Source: Panulirus ornatus | Lineage: Eukaryota; Arthropoda; Malacostraca; Decapoda; Palinuridae | DNA length: 64,000 nucleotides | Direction of reading: 5' to 3' | Assembly: GCF_036320965.1 (NCBI RefSeq) | Contig: NC_092225.1 | Coordinates: 75,165,935-75,229,934, forward strand | In this document: positions 11,015 through 22,125 of the stretch, in pieces | How the letters are laid out: the number at the start of each line of letters is the position of its first letter | How positions within the stretch are numbered: the stretch's first letter is position 1 | Notes under the pieces: generated by a model | The model's database searches: none | The model's input: only the letters and a program-made list of their open reading frames with translations | What the model was told of the DNA's origin: nothing | Program-made: the position numbers and the translations under genes

Positions 11015-11603
11015 CTCTGTACTTTTCCCTCCTATAACTTAAGAGATTCGAAGCCACAACACTCTTTTCTGGTGAGGTTCCAATATTCTTCATGAAACCC
11101 TCTAATTTGCTGCTGAATATTCCATGTCATCTGAGATTCCTATCAAGGACGTCCCTGAAGCAGAGGCCCTCCAGGCTAGCGAATCAGGACACACCCGCCT
11201 CAGGCGAGGCGAATTATCGAACTCCATCTGTCGAAACTTGTGACGCGCGAACGAAGCCGGTACGAAGCACCGCTCCCGAGACACACCACACCCCCCGACC
11301 CACCAGTGGGAGGATCAGATCTTTATTAAATCTTTGCAACTAATTATGAGCACAACTTAGTCTTATCTCTATAACCATCCATGTCTTCCATAGTATATCA
11401 TCTCAGGGGTATACTATGCTTGGAGTCCTCCGTGATGAATGTCTGCCACCACATCTGAGCTCGAAGTAGTTCACCGAACATCTCAACAGAGTGAAACAGC
11501 TTGGTCGATCATAAGGAATGTAACTCCACACAGGACCTATACCTCGTGTTTTACTTAAGTACCAACTGTGTCTTACGTAGCCACACCTCCGCTCTAGCCA
11601 GCC

Positions 11604-13050
11604 TGGCGACCCACCCGGTGCTGGGGGTGCGGCCTGACGACCCACCCGGTGCTGGGAGTGCAGCCTGGCGACCCACCCGGTGCTGGGAGCGGCCTGACGA
11701 CCCACCCGGTACTGGGAGTGCGGCCTGGCGACCCACCCGGTGCTGGGAGTGCGGCCTGACGACCCACCCGGTGCTGGGAGTCAGCCTGGCGACCCACCCG
11801 GTGCTGGGAGTCAGCCTGGCGACGCACCCGGTGCTGGGAGCGGCCTGACGACCCACCCGGTGCTGGTAGTCAGCCTGGCGACCCACCCGGTGCTGGGAGT
11901 CAGCCTGGCGACCCACCCGGTGCTGGGAGTCAGCCTGGCGACCTACCCGGTGCTGGGAGTCAGCCTGGCGACCCACCCGGTGCTGGGAGTCAGCCTGGCG
12001 ACCCACCCGGTGCTGGGAGTCAGCCTGGCGACCCACCCGGTGCTGGGAGTGCGGCCTGGCGACCCACCCGGTGCTGGGAGTCAGCCTGGCGACCTACCCG
12101 GTGCTGGAAGTCAGCCTGGCGACCCACCCGGTGCTGGGAGTCAGCCTGGCGACCAACCCGGTGCTGGGAGTCAGCCTGGCGACCCACCCGGTGCTGGGAG
12201 TCAGCCTGGCGACCCACCCGGTGCTGGGAGTGCGGCCTGGCGACCCACCCGGTGCTGGAAGTCAGCCTGGCGACCCACTCGGTGCTGGGAGTGCGGCCTG
12301 ACGACCCACCCAGTGTTGGGAGTCAGCCTGGCGACACACCCGGTGCTGGGAGCGGCCTGACGACCCACCCGGTGCTGGGAGTGCGGCCTGGCGACACACC
12401 CGGTGCTGGGAGTCAGCCTGACAACCCACCCGGTGCTGGGAGTGCGGCCTGACGACCCACCCGGTACTGGGAGCAGCCTGACGACCCACCCGGTGCTGGG
12501 AGTGCGGCCTGACGATCCACCCGGTGCTGGAAGCGGCCTGACGACCCACTCGGTGCTGGGAGTGCGGCCTGACGACCCACCCGGTGCTGGGAGTGCGGCC
12601 TGACGACCCACCCGGTGCTGGGAGTCAGCCTGGCGACCCACCCGGTGCTGGGAGTGCGGCCTGACGACCCACCCGGTGCTGGGAGTCAGCCTGGCGACCC
12701 ACCCGGTGCTGGGAGTCAGCCTGACGACCCACCCGGTGCTGGGAGTGCGGCCTGACGACCCACCCGGTGCTGGGAGTCAGCCTGGCGACCCACCCGGTGC
12801 TGGGAGTGCGGCCTGACGACCCACCCGGTGCTGGGAGTCAGCCTGGCGACCCACCCGGTGCTGGGAGTGCGGCCTGACGACCCACCCGGTGCTGGGAGTC
12901 AGCCTGGCGACCCACCCGGTGCTGGGAGTCAGCCTGGCGACCCACCCGGTGCTGGGAGTCAGCCTGGCGACCCACCCGGTGCTGGGAGTCAGCCTGGCGA
13001 CCCACCCGGTGCTGGGAGTCAGCCTGGCGACCCACCCGGCGCTGGGAGTG
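11604..13050. repeat. 29-31-bp GC-rich minisatellite, about 48 copies
   Basis: Core GACCCACCCGGTGCTGGGAG, followed by a variable linker: TCAGCCTGGC (30-bp unit), TGCGGCCTGAC (31) or CGGCCTGAC (29). The mixture of unit lengths shifts frame repeatedly, which explains the many overlapping repetitive frames on both strands. It is the largest GC-rich block in the window. Confidence 0.97.
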
Positions 13051-13164
13051 CGAGCGGCCGTCAGGAGCAGCGTCAAGTCAACCAGGGTCTCCAACACGGC
13101 CCGAGTCACCGGCCAACACCGTGGTATGATGATGATCGATGCGCGTACGTCATCTCCTCTGTCA

Positions 13165-13632
13165 GGGGTGTAGGTACACCCTGGACTGTGAGGGACGGTC
13201 GGAGGTGTAGGTACACCCTGGACTGTGAGGGAGGGTCGGAGGTGTAGTTACACCCTGGACTGTGAGGGATGGTCGGAGGTGTAGGTACACCCTGGACTGT
13301 GAGGGACGGTCGGAGGTGTAGTTACACCCTGGACTGTGAGGGACGGTCGGAGGTGTAGGTACACCCTGGACTGTGAGGGAGGGTCGGAGGTGTAGGTACA
13401 CCCTGGACTGTGAGGGACGGTCGGAGGTGTAGTTACACCCTGGACCGTGAGGGACGGTCGGAGGTGTAGGTACATCCTGGACTGTGAGGGACGGTCGGAG
13501 GTGTAGGTACACCCTGGACTGTGAGGGACGGTCGGAGGTGTAGGTACACCCTGGACTGTGAGGGACGGTCGGAGGTGTAGGTACACCCTGGACTGTGAGG
13601 GATGGTCGGAGGTGTAGGTACACCCTGGACTG
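13165..13632. repeat. 37-bp minisatellite, about 12.6 copies
   Basis: Unit GGGACGGTCGGAGGTGTAGG plus TACACCCTGGACTGTGA. Variants have TTA for GTA and GAGGG or GATGG for GACGG. It follows the 30-bp array after about 115 bp. Confidence 0.96.
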
Positions 13633-13941
13633 TTCTGGACGCCTCCCGTTAAGGCCAACCACTATCCACTCACTTAACTCATCAAGGATGATAATGAGTC
13701 CACGACTCACACACTCACTGAGGGTTATAGCGAGTCCACTACTGACTCACTCACCGAGAATAATAAATAAAAAGTCCACTATTTTCACTCACTAAATATC
13801 ATGATGAATGGAACTAATTTCAGAGACTTTATTTTCTCTAGCTGTCGCCTCCGCTGTCACTAAAGTAAATAAGTTTTCTGTTGAGATTTACGGATAAATT
13901 ATGACTGCCTTAGGAAGAGATTTACCTGACAATATACTTTA

Positions 13942-13944
<3 letters not shown>

Positions 13945-14020
<76 letters not shown>
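13945..14020. repeat. (TA)n microsatellite
   Basis: About 37 TA units. Confidence 0.96.
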
Positions 14021-14023
<3 letters not shown>

Positions 14024-14264
14024 CGCCACAGGAAATAAAAGATTAAAAACGGAAGGTACTTTCGTTTATCACATCCTCAGACAGAGTGAGGGAGACACAG
14101 GTGTTGTGGTCGTTAAAGGCACAGAGGTAGCAGTGAGGCGAGGCTTCATTATCCCAGTAGAGAGAGAGCAGGTGGGCACTAATTATGTGAACTGACATCT
14201 GACCTTCCTTCCCTTACATGGCGTATGGACAGGGTACACAGATATGAAAACTGATTTTTCTTAT

Positions 14265-14700
14265 CACTGATTAGTGTTTGCTGATGACAGCGCTGGTGGC
14301 AGATTCTAGAGAGAAACTACAGAAGGTGACCGAGTTCAGAAGTGTGTGTGGAAGGAGCACGTTGACAAAAACGTAAGGAAAAGCAAAGATTTTAGGTTCA
14401 GCAAGGTAAAGAGACTGGTTTAATAGGATGCGTTTTAATGGAAAAAAATGTGGATGAAGTGAAATATTTCACATACCTGAGAGCGGACATGGCAGCAAAT
14501 GGAACCATGGAAGCGGTGGGTGGGTGAGGGGGGGCAAGCGTTCTGGAGGCACTGAAGAATGTATGTAAATGGACGTCATTATCTGGGAGACTAAAATAGG
14601 TATGTTTGATGGTAGAATAGTCCCTATCATGCTGTATGGATGCAAGACTAGGGCTATGGACGAGAGTTAAAATGATTTCCATCCATGAAGGTTGATGCAA
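14265..14700 (+). mobile_element. Decayed copy of the RTE-like LINE
   Basis: TTTGCTGATGACAGCGCTGG (about 14275-14295) encodes the catalytic Phe-Ala-Asp-Asp. It is followed in register by counterparts of the VTEFGKVCGR, LGVDMAANGTMEA and IVPTMLYGCE segments, with frameshifts and stops. It is clearly older than the copies at 17-20 kb and carries no intact frame. Confidence 0.7.
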
Positions 14701-14894
14701 TAAACGAAGTGAATCAAATGTACTTTGATGCCAGGGTTGACACGCGCGTCTGGTAAAAACCTTCGTTAATATATATGTAAAACTGTAGAAAACGGCGCTT
14801 CCTAATGACCATTAAAACATAGCTGATACCCACGACAAAGCACGCAATACCCTCCATACAGAGGTCACCCCCTGTGTGGCCTGACCCACGTACC

Positions 14895-14896
<2 letters not shown>

Positions 14897-14932
<36 letters not shown>
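14897..14932. repeat. (AC)n microsatellite
   Basis: About 18 AC units. Confidence 0.95.
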
Positions 14933-14933
<1 letters not shown>

Positions 14934-15023
14934 CCTCATCTACCGGGCCACAGTATTACCAATTCATGGTGACTCTCGTCTACCCGTCAATAATCGAAAG
15001 GAGACCTACCAGTTAAGTGCAGC

Positions 15024-15492
15024 CTGACACGGACCCCACCCATACTGCTCGTGTGGCCTGTCACGGACCCCACCCATACTGCTCGCATGGCCTGTCACGG
15101 ACCCCACCCATACTGCTCGTGTGGCCTGTCACGGGCCCCACCCATACTGCTCGTGTGGCCTGACACGGACCCCACCCATACTGCTCGTGTGGCCTGACAC
15201 GGACCCCACCCACACTGCTCGTGTGGCCTGTCACGGACCCCACCCATACTGCTCGTGTGGCCTGACACGGACCCCACCCACACTGCTCGTGTGGCCTGAC
15301 ACGGACCCCACCCATACTGCTCGTGTGGCCTGACACGGACCCCACCCATACTGCTCGTGTGGCCTGACACGGACCCCACCCATACTGCTCGTGTGGCCTG
15401 TCACGGACCCCACCCATACTGCTCGTATGGCCTGACACGGACCCCACCCATACTGCTCGTGTGGCCTGACACGGACCCCACCCTTACCGCTC
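15024..15492. repeat. 34-bp minisatellite, about 13.7 copies
   Basis: Unit GACACGGACCCCACCCATAC plus TGCTCGTGTGGCCT. GACACGG alternates with GTCACGG, and CATACT with CACACT. Confidence 0.96.
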
Positions 15493-16150
15493 GTGCAGGC
15501 CACCTGCCCAGGCTAAAGGCGACTTCATATCAACAACTGATAAACAGATTGATAAATGAGTAAACACACTAAAAATAAATGAAGAATACAATGAACGTCC
15601 TTGATCATTATACAGAAAAATATAAAAGGAAACAGATGTTGTATGTGATATGCAATGCAGAGAACATATGCGTTATACGCATGCGCACACAGACAAATAA
15701 GCTGATATAGAAACACACACACCCACACGGAAACACACACACGGAACAACACATACAATCAAAACCTTAAACACACAGACACACACACACACACAAATGA
15801 AATGAAGCATAAAGCTGGACAGGAACAAGTGTAAAAAAAAATTACAGTGTCATAGTAGTTTATTAATGGAATAAACCGGCCATGGATCTGTAACTATGGA
15901 CGATATAGAAAAATTGAAAATCTGCATAAATATGGAAAATGTCCAGGAGAAGAGGCCACCACGAGTGTACGGCTCCCCCCACACTGGCCACACAGGTGAG
16001 TGTTGGGTGATTACAGACGTACGACTGGTCACTGTGGGGAGACTGTGGGTACAGGGAAGATGGCCACCCAGTAGGACGTGGCGAGGATACACAAGATTTC
16101 TCTAAAGGAAACTTGGCGAGTGAGTCATGTGTCGGACGGGCGGCCATGAC
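15493..16150. other. No gene seen
   Basis: AT-rich sequence with scattered short AC runs (for example 15712-15795). No supported feature. Confidence 0.5.
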
Positions 16151-16152
16151 CG

Positions 16153-16154
<2 letters not shown>

Positions 16155-16224
<70 letters not shown>

Positions 16225-16320
16225 TGTCTGTCTGTCTGTCTGTCTGTTTCTCAGTGTGTCTGTGTGTGTCTGTCTGTCTGTGTGTTTCTGTGTGTGTGTG
16301 TGTGTGTGGGGGGGGGGGGG
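16155..16320. repeat. Compound microsatellite (TG)n (TCTG)n (TG)n (G)n
   Basis: About 33 TG units, then TCTG repeats, mixed TG/TCTG, a second TG run and a run of about 13 G. Confidence 0.96.
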
Positions 16321-16422
16321 AGGGAGAACCGGCCTCAGGAACAGTGTACAGCATCATCCTTATTCAGTTCGACAGACACAGTGTATAGGCTGTTCTGGGA
16401 GAGTAAAGAGTATTCCTCAAGG

Positions 16423-16449
16423 GCACACACACACACACACACACACACA
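16423..16449. repeat. (AC)n microsatellite
   Basis: About 13 AC units. Confidence 0.94.
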
Positions 16450-17325
16450 ATAACATCAGCTCTCCACAGATCTTGAATTCAGGGGGAGAGGAAGCATTTC
16501 GACAAAGTATAAACTCCTAAGACAGTGTGGAACTAAACTGACCAAATCATAGAATACGTATGGAGATGAGTGAGGGAAAACAGTCTTTTATATTTGCCCA
16601 TTGCAGTACAAGGAGTCAAAGTACGTAACGAAGATACTCAAGCAATATAGAAACAATAATTTAAAAAAAAAAAGATAACCTAAAACAATAAAGAATGTAC
16701 CAACGAATAAAGCTTAGTACTGAGCTGCCATCAGACGTAAACAATGGGGGATAGAGTGGACACCAGAGACCACGACAGACCCATGGAGGCCGGGGAGATG
16801 GTGTACCGGCATCCAAGACAATGTAAACCTGGAAGAATACAATGTAAACATAGAACCATCAAACGCCTGAAGAAAATATACGGCAGGGAACCACGTAAAG
16901 CTACACCAAATTTTTTTGGGGGGGACCAAAGTTCATTACTGGATTCCATCGTTGTTCGATGTGGTAGGTCCGGGTTACTGGTCACCAACATGACGTACAG
17001 TACATCGAGATAAATCTAAAGACCAAGAGAAAATACGGAGGAGCTGTCGGGCTGAACAACTTCCACAGAAACAAAGGTGGATGTTGAATTCCACACCCAG
17101 AGTGCACAATACCGATACAGGATACTGCTATACGCCACAGGCAAGTAATGTAACGGTAATCAAAGGTGCTCAATTCCACAACCAGACTATGCAACAGAAT
17201 TCCAGAAGGTTTACAGGCCATACAGCTACTTGGAGAAAAACCTTCTGGTTACGTGGAACTCCACTAAAACTACTGAATTGGAATGTTACACATTCAGTTA
17301 CGGTTCAATACGTGTGAACGACGAC

Positions 17326-17328
<3 letters not shown>
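16450..17328. other. No confident gene
   Basis: An 89-codon plus frame (16744-17013) and the opposing minus frame have no recognisable domain or splice support. I see no structured repeat. Confidence 0.45.

Positions 17329-17396
<68 letters not shown>
17329..17396. repeat. (TA)n microsatellite at a LINE 3' end
   Basis: About 33 TA units, followed by TTACTATTATTATTATA and then the LINE 3' terminus. Confidence 0.95.
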
Positions 17397-17397
<1 letters not shown>

Positions 17398-17411
17398 CTA
17401 TTATTATTATA

Positions 17412-18745
17412 CTTTGTCGCTGTCTCCCGCGTTTGCGAGGTAGCGCAAGGAAACAGACGAAAGAAATGGCCCAATCCCCCCCCCCATACACATGTATATA
17501 CATACGTCCACACACGCAAATATACATACCTACACAGCTTTCCATGGTTTACCCCAGACGCTTCACATGCCTTGATTCAATCCACTGACAGCACGTCAAC
17601 CCCGGTATACCACATCGCTCCAATTCACTCTATTCCTTGCCTTCCTTTCACCCTCCTGCATGTTCAGGCCCCGATCACACAAAATCTTTTTCACTCCATC
17701 TTTCCACCTCCAATTTGGTCTCCCTCTTCTCCTCGTTCCCTCCACCTCCGACACATATATCCTCTTGGTCAATCTTTCCTCACTCATTCTCTCCATGTGC
17801 CCAAACCACTTCAAAACACCCTCTTCTGCTCTCTCAACCACGCTCTTTTTATTTCCACACATCTCTCTTACCCTTACGTTACTCACTCGATCAAACCAAC
17901 TCACACCACACATTGTCCTCAAACATCTCATTTCCAGCACATCCATCCTCCTGCGCACAACTCTATCCATAGCCCACGCCTCGCAACCATACAACATTGT
18001 TGGAACTACTATTCCTTCAAACATACCCATTTTTGCTTTCCGAGATAATGTTCTCGACTTCCACACATTCTTCAAGGCCCCCAGAATTTTCGCCCCCTCC
18101 CCCACCCTATGATCCACTTCCGCTTCCATGGTTCCATCCGCTGCCAGATCCACTCCCAGATATCTAAAACACTTCACTTCCTCCAGTTTTTCTCCATTCA
18201 AACTCACCTCCCAATTGACTTGACCCTCAACCCTACTGTACCTAATAACCTTGCTCTTATTCACATTTACTCTTAACTTTCTTCTTCCACACACTTTACC
18301 AAACTCAGTCACCAGCTTCTGCAGTTTCTCACATGAATCAGCCACCAGCGCTGTATCATCAGCGAACAACAACTGACTCACCTCCCAAGCTCTCTCATCC
18401 CCAACAGACCTCATACTTTCCCCTCTTTCCAAAACTCTTGCATTCACCTCCCTAACAACCCCATCCATAAACAAATTAAACAACCATGGAGACATCACAC
18501 ACCCCTGCCGCAAACCTACATTCACTGAGAACCAATCACTTTCCTCTCTTCCTACACGTACACATGCCTTACATCCTCGATAAAAACTCCTCACTGCTGC
18601 TAACAACTTTCCTCCCACACCATATATTCTTAATACCTTCCACAGAGCATCTCTATCAACTCTATCATATGCCTTCTCCAGATCCATAAATGCTACATAC
18701 AAATCCATTTGTTTTTCTAAGTATTTCTCACATACATTCGATGTA
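17412..18745 (-). mobile_element. RTE-like LINE, copy 2, with catalytic RT motifs
   Basis: On the minus strand this copy runs from the middle of the RT domain to the 3' end (CTTTGTCGCTGTCTCCCGCG on the plus strand at 17413). It is truncated at 18745, where the tail of a SINE-like element begins. Together with the plus-strand copy at 19091-19897 it forms a large inverted repeat. Confidence 0.85.
17596..18745 (-). pseudogene. LINE reverse transcriptase, C-terminal 380 codons, uninterrupted
   Basis: The open frame contains RT motif A (DLYVAFMDLEKAYDRV), motif B (GLRQGCVMSPWLFNLFMDG), the catalytic FADD at 18366-18355, the CFRYLGV segment and the C-terminal GRPNWRWKDGVKKIL. The Asp residues expected for catalysis are present. 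The endonuclease and the N-terminal RT motifs are missing, so the copy is not autonomous. The frame extends past 18745 to an ATG at 18783, but that part is SINE sequence. Clade is RTE-like by overall motif order; this is not settled. Confidence 0.8.
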
Positions 18746-18865
18746 TTTCTTTTTTCTTTCATACTATTCGCCATTTCCCGCATTAGCGAGGTAGCGTTGA
18801 GAACAGAGGACTGGGCCCTTGAGGGAATATCCTCACCTGGGCCCCTTCTCTGTTCCCTCTTTTGG

Positions 18866-18903
<38 letters not shown>

Positions 18904-19010
18904 GAGAGGGGAGGATTTCCAGCCCCCCGCTCCCTCCCCTTTTAGTCGCCTTCTACGACACGCAGGGAATACGTGGGAAGTATTCTTTCTCCCCTATCCC
19001 CAGGGATAAC

Positions 19011-19013
<3 letters not shown>
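18746..19013 (-). mobile_element. SINE-like element, copy 2, with long internal poly-A
   Basis: Same order of blocks as 7640-7880: TTCGCCATTTCCCGCATTAG, CAGAGGACTGGGCCC, CTGTTCCCTCTTTTGG, an A tract of about 35 bp (18866-18901), GGATTTCCAGCCCCCCGCTC, GTCGCCTTCTACGACACGCA and CCCCTATCCCCAGGGATAA. Its tail side joins the truncated 5' end of LINE copy 2. Its other end abuts a TA tract. Confidence 0.75.
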
Positions 19014-19086
<73 letters not shown>

Positions 19087-19090
19087 ATAT
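19014..19090. repeat. (TA)n microsatellite
   Basis: About 34 TA units between the SINE-like element and LINE copy 3. Confidence 0.95.
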
Positions 19091-19715
19091 AGTCAATTGG
19101 GAGGTGAGTTTGAATGGAGAAAAACTGGAGGAAGTGAAGTGTTTTAGATATCTGGGAGTGGATCTGGCAGCGGATGAAACCATGGAAGCGGAAGTGGATC
19201 ATAGGGTGGGGGAGGGGGCGAAAATTCTGGGGGCCTTGAAGAATGTGTGGAAATCGAGAACATTATCTCGGAAAGCAAAAATGGGTATGTTTGAAGGAAT
19301 AGTGGTTCCAACAATGTTGTATGGTTGCGAGGCGTGGGCTATGGATAGAGTTGTGCGCAGGAGGATGGATGTGCTGGAAATGAGATGTTTGAGGACAATG
19401 TGTGGTGTGAGGTGGTTTGATCGAGTGAGTAACGTAAGGGTAAGAGAGATGTGTGGAAATAAAAAGAGCGTGGTTGAGAGAGCAGAAGAGGGTGTTTTGA
19501 AGTGGTTTGGGCACATGGAGAGGATGAGTGAGGAAAGATTGACCAAGAGGATATATGTGTCGGAGGTGGAGGGAGCAAGGAGAAGAGGGAGACCAAATTG
19601 GAGGTGGAAAGATCGAGTGAAAAAGATTTTGTGTGATCGGGGCCTGAACATGCAGGAGGGTGAAAGGAGGGCAAGGAATAGAGTGAATTGGAGCGATGTG
19701 GTATACCGGGGTTGA
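19091..19715 (+). pseudogene. LINE ORF2 C-terminal fragment (about 207 codons, open)
   Basis: An uninterrupted frame encodes only the post-catalytic region and C-terminal GRPNWRWKDR motif. No endonuclease or FADD motif is present, so it is inactive. The ATG at 19104 is internal to the LINE ORF. Confidence 0.78.
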
Positions 19716-19897
19716 CGTGCTGTCAGTGGATTGAATCAAGGCATGTGAAGCGTCTGGGGTAAACCATGGAAAGCTGTGTAGGTATGTATATTTGAGTGTG
19801 TGGACGTATGTATATACATGTGTATGGGGGGGGGGCCATTTCTTTCGTCTGTTTCCTTGCGCTACCTCGCAAACGCGGGAGACAGCGACAAAGTAAA
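19091..19897 (+). mobile_element. 5'-truncated RTE-like LINE, copy 3
   Basis: It begins at the codons for VNWEVSLNGEKLEEVKCF and runs through the TGA at 19713-19715, the 3' untranslated region and the GACAGCGACAAAG terminus, followed by an A-rich then TA tail. It matches copy 2 in inverted orientation. Confidence 0.85.
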
Positions 19898-19916
19898 AAA
19901 AAAAGAAAAAAAAAAT

Positions 19917-19917
19917 A

Positions 19918-19996
<79 letters not shown>
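19917..19996. repeat. (TA)n microsatellite, LINE tail
   Basis: About 38 TA units after an A-rich linker at the 3' end of LINE copy 3. Confidence 0.95.
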
Positions 19997-19997
<1 letters not shown>

Positions 19998-20058
19998 CAA
20001 AACATTAAATTATCGAACATTTGGGTCATTCGGTTCGATGACCGAAGAGGACGACGCT

Positions 20059-20556
20059 ATGACGTCATGTAAGTAAACAAACCCCTGCCCACTGCTAAAG
20101 GCATGCTGGGCTGCGTCTGCTGCAGCGTCGCCCATCCAATTATTTCTGGACATAATCGTAGTAAATGGTGAAATATTGATTGGTTATAGGACGTAAGGGA
20201 ACGCAACCTCCACGCAAACGCGTACGACAGCATGGAATGTAAGAATGATGTTTCCAAGACTTGTTATAACGCATTTTCCTTGTTAAGTATATAGAAAAAA
20301 AAAATGTATTATAGATTCATGAAGTAGATATTAGATTTGTTGATTTCCAGGGATACCAGGCGGGTAGCAAATTCCTTCTGGTGCCTGAATGTGAGCGGTA
20401 TAATTATCCCTGACTTACGAGATTGTCCTGATACGACGACCAATCAGAAACGAACGCTTCTTTTGTTTCCCATCCCATCTCGCTCCTGATTGGCCAAGTC
20501 AGACAAATCATTGGCCACCTGACTTGCGTCATACAGGGGGACCACTCACCAATACC
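20059..20556. promoter_or_regulatory. CRE and CCAAT-box cluster, promoter-like
   Basis: There is a perfect TGACGTCA at 20060-20067 and a half-site TTGCGTCAT near 20524. CCAAT or ATTGG cores occur at about 20134, 20188, 20441, 20490, 20512 and 20551. The stretch has no tandem repeat or recognisable transposon. No coding exon was identified next to it, so function is unproven. Confidence 0.25.
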
Positions 20557-20881
20557 ATCGCAAATAACATTACGTTTTGGACATTGATTATCGTTTGTGG
20601 ATAGAAGTGTTTACTGGATGATTAATGTCTAGCTGGAACCCCTAAGACCCGTGTTGCCAACTGCGGGTCATGTTATGCCCGAGATTCTGATGTGAATCGC
20701 GCTGTCAAGGCCGAGTTTACAGAACAGGCCATGTTCATCCTGTGAGCGTTGGGCAAACACAGCATCTGCAGATGGATCAATTCTCCAGACGGATCAAAAC
20801 CAGATAATGTGTTCATCCGACAATGAGTGATATTATCAAAGAATTGGACAGTCTTAAGACAATCTAAGCAGCTATTTAGGA

Positions 20882-20884
<3 letters not shown>

Positions 20885-20947
<63 letters not shown>
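20885..20947. repeat. (TA)n microsatellite
   Basis: About 31 TA units, directly abutting the 5' end of SINE-like copy 3. Confidence 0.95.
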
Positions 20948-20949
<2 letters not shown>

Positions 20950-21150
20950 CCTGCGTGTCGTAGAAGGCGACTAAAAGGGAAGGGAGCGGGGGGCTGGAAA
21001 TCCTCCCCTCTCGGTTTTTTTTTTTTTTTTTTTTTTTTTTTTCCAAAAGAAGGAACAGAGAAGAGGGCCAGGTGAGGATATTTCCTCAAAGGCCCAGTCC
21101 TCTGTTCTTAACGCTACCTCGCTGTCACGGGAAATGGCGGATAGTATGAA
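20948..21150 (+). mobile_element. SINE-like element, copy 3, sense orientation with poly-A tail
   Basis: It starts TTCCCTGCGTGTCGTAGAAG, contains an internal T tract (21016-21042), and ends AACGCTACCTCGCTGTCACG, GGGAAATGGCGGATAGTATG and an A tract (about 21149-21173), then (TA)n. This copy shows the element's polarity: the A-rich tail follows the segment shared with the LINE 3' end. Confidence 0.75.
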
Positions 21151-21156
21151 AAAAAA

Positions 21157-21173
<17 letters not shown>

Positions 21174-21239
<66 letters not shown>
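21174..21239. repeat. (TA)n microsatellite
   Basis: About 33 TA units linking the SINE-like poly-A to the next interspersed repeat. Confidence 0.95.
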
Positions 21240-21241
<2 letters not shown>

Positions 21242-21340
21242 CTATGAGTCCGCGGGGAAAATGAAACACGATAAGTTCCCAAGTGCACTTTCGTGTAATA
21301 ATCACATCATCAGGGGAGACACAAGAAATACAAGTCAGTT
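21238..21340. repeat. Interspersed repeat, copy 1 (related copy at 51683-51793)
   Basis: ATTCCTATGAGTCCGCGGGG, AAAATGAAACACGATAAGTT, CCCAAGTGCACTTTCGTGTA, then CATCATCAGGGGAGACACAA. The pair ACACGATAAG and CTTTCGTGT can form a hairpin. The first part recurs, inverted on itself, at 51715-51792. It resembles terminal repeats of some decapod elements; a Penelope-like origin is possible but unproven. Confidence 0.55.
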
Positions 21341-21779
21341 GATACACAACTCACAGGATCATGTTTCACTTGGAATGATGTAGAGTACTGTTTATTCAAC
21401 ATTTTCAATAACATATGGAAAACAGATCAGTAAGGTAGGTGAAAGCAGCATCATAAATGCATTTAACAAAAGACTTAACATATACTTGGTCTCAAATCCA
21501 CGACATATATTATTCTGCGCCTCCGTTTTTACATCAAGCGTTTACAGGTATTTCTTAAGTCATCGGTGTGCTCTTACACTGTCACGAACACGCCTGACAT
21601 TGAGTTGTAACCCTCTGTTGTGCCCAGCAGTGAGTGCTCATCCCCAGTTGTTCACAACATTGAAAGGTAATCACTTGCTGGGCCTAACACTGAGTGGTAA
21701 TCCCCTTTCTTATTCTACACCGTGTAGTAATCTCTTGATTTTTCGTTAGGATTTTGAATGCATGCATGGCTTAAGGCGA

Positions 21780-22000
21780 AGTGCCTACGGATCGGCGGAA
21801 TGCCTGTACAGCACCGCTGTATAAGGGGTAACGAACAAAAGCGAATGTTCAAATTACGGAGGTATACGATTGTTGAGTGTACCTGCTAAGTTGTAAGGGA
21901 GAAAGGTGGTTGACTGGCAAGCACAGACCATCAGATTGGGAAGAGCAATGTGGCTTCAGGCGCAATAAGAGAATGTTTGGATCAGCTGTTTACTTTAGTA

Positions 22001-22052
<52 letters not shown>

Positions 22053-22068
22053 TGCGTGTGTGGGTGTT

Positions 22069-22125
<57 letters not shown>

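Noticed and set aside
17230..18048. 272-codon plus frame and similar Phe/Ser/Pro-rich frames near 19263-20000 and 57027-57878
   Set aside because: Antisense shadows of the LINE ORF joined to TA-repeat translations.
21238..21340. Hammerhead ribozyme in the interspersed repeat (minus strand has CTGATGA followed by CGAAA)
   Set aside because: The core boxes are present, but I could not form a consistent stem I and stem II with them; a simple hairpin between ACACGAAAG-like arms explains the sequence better. A structural search could reopen this.
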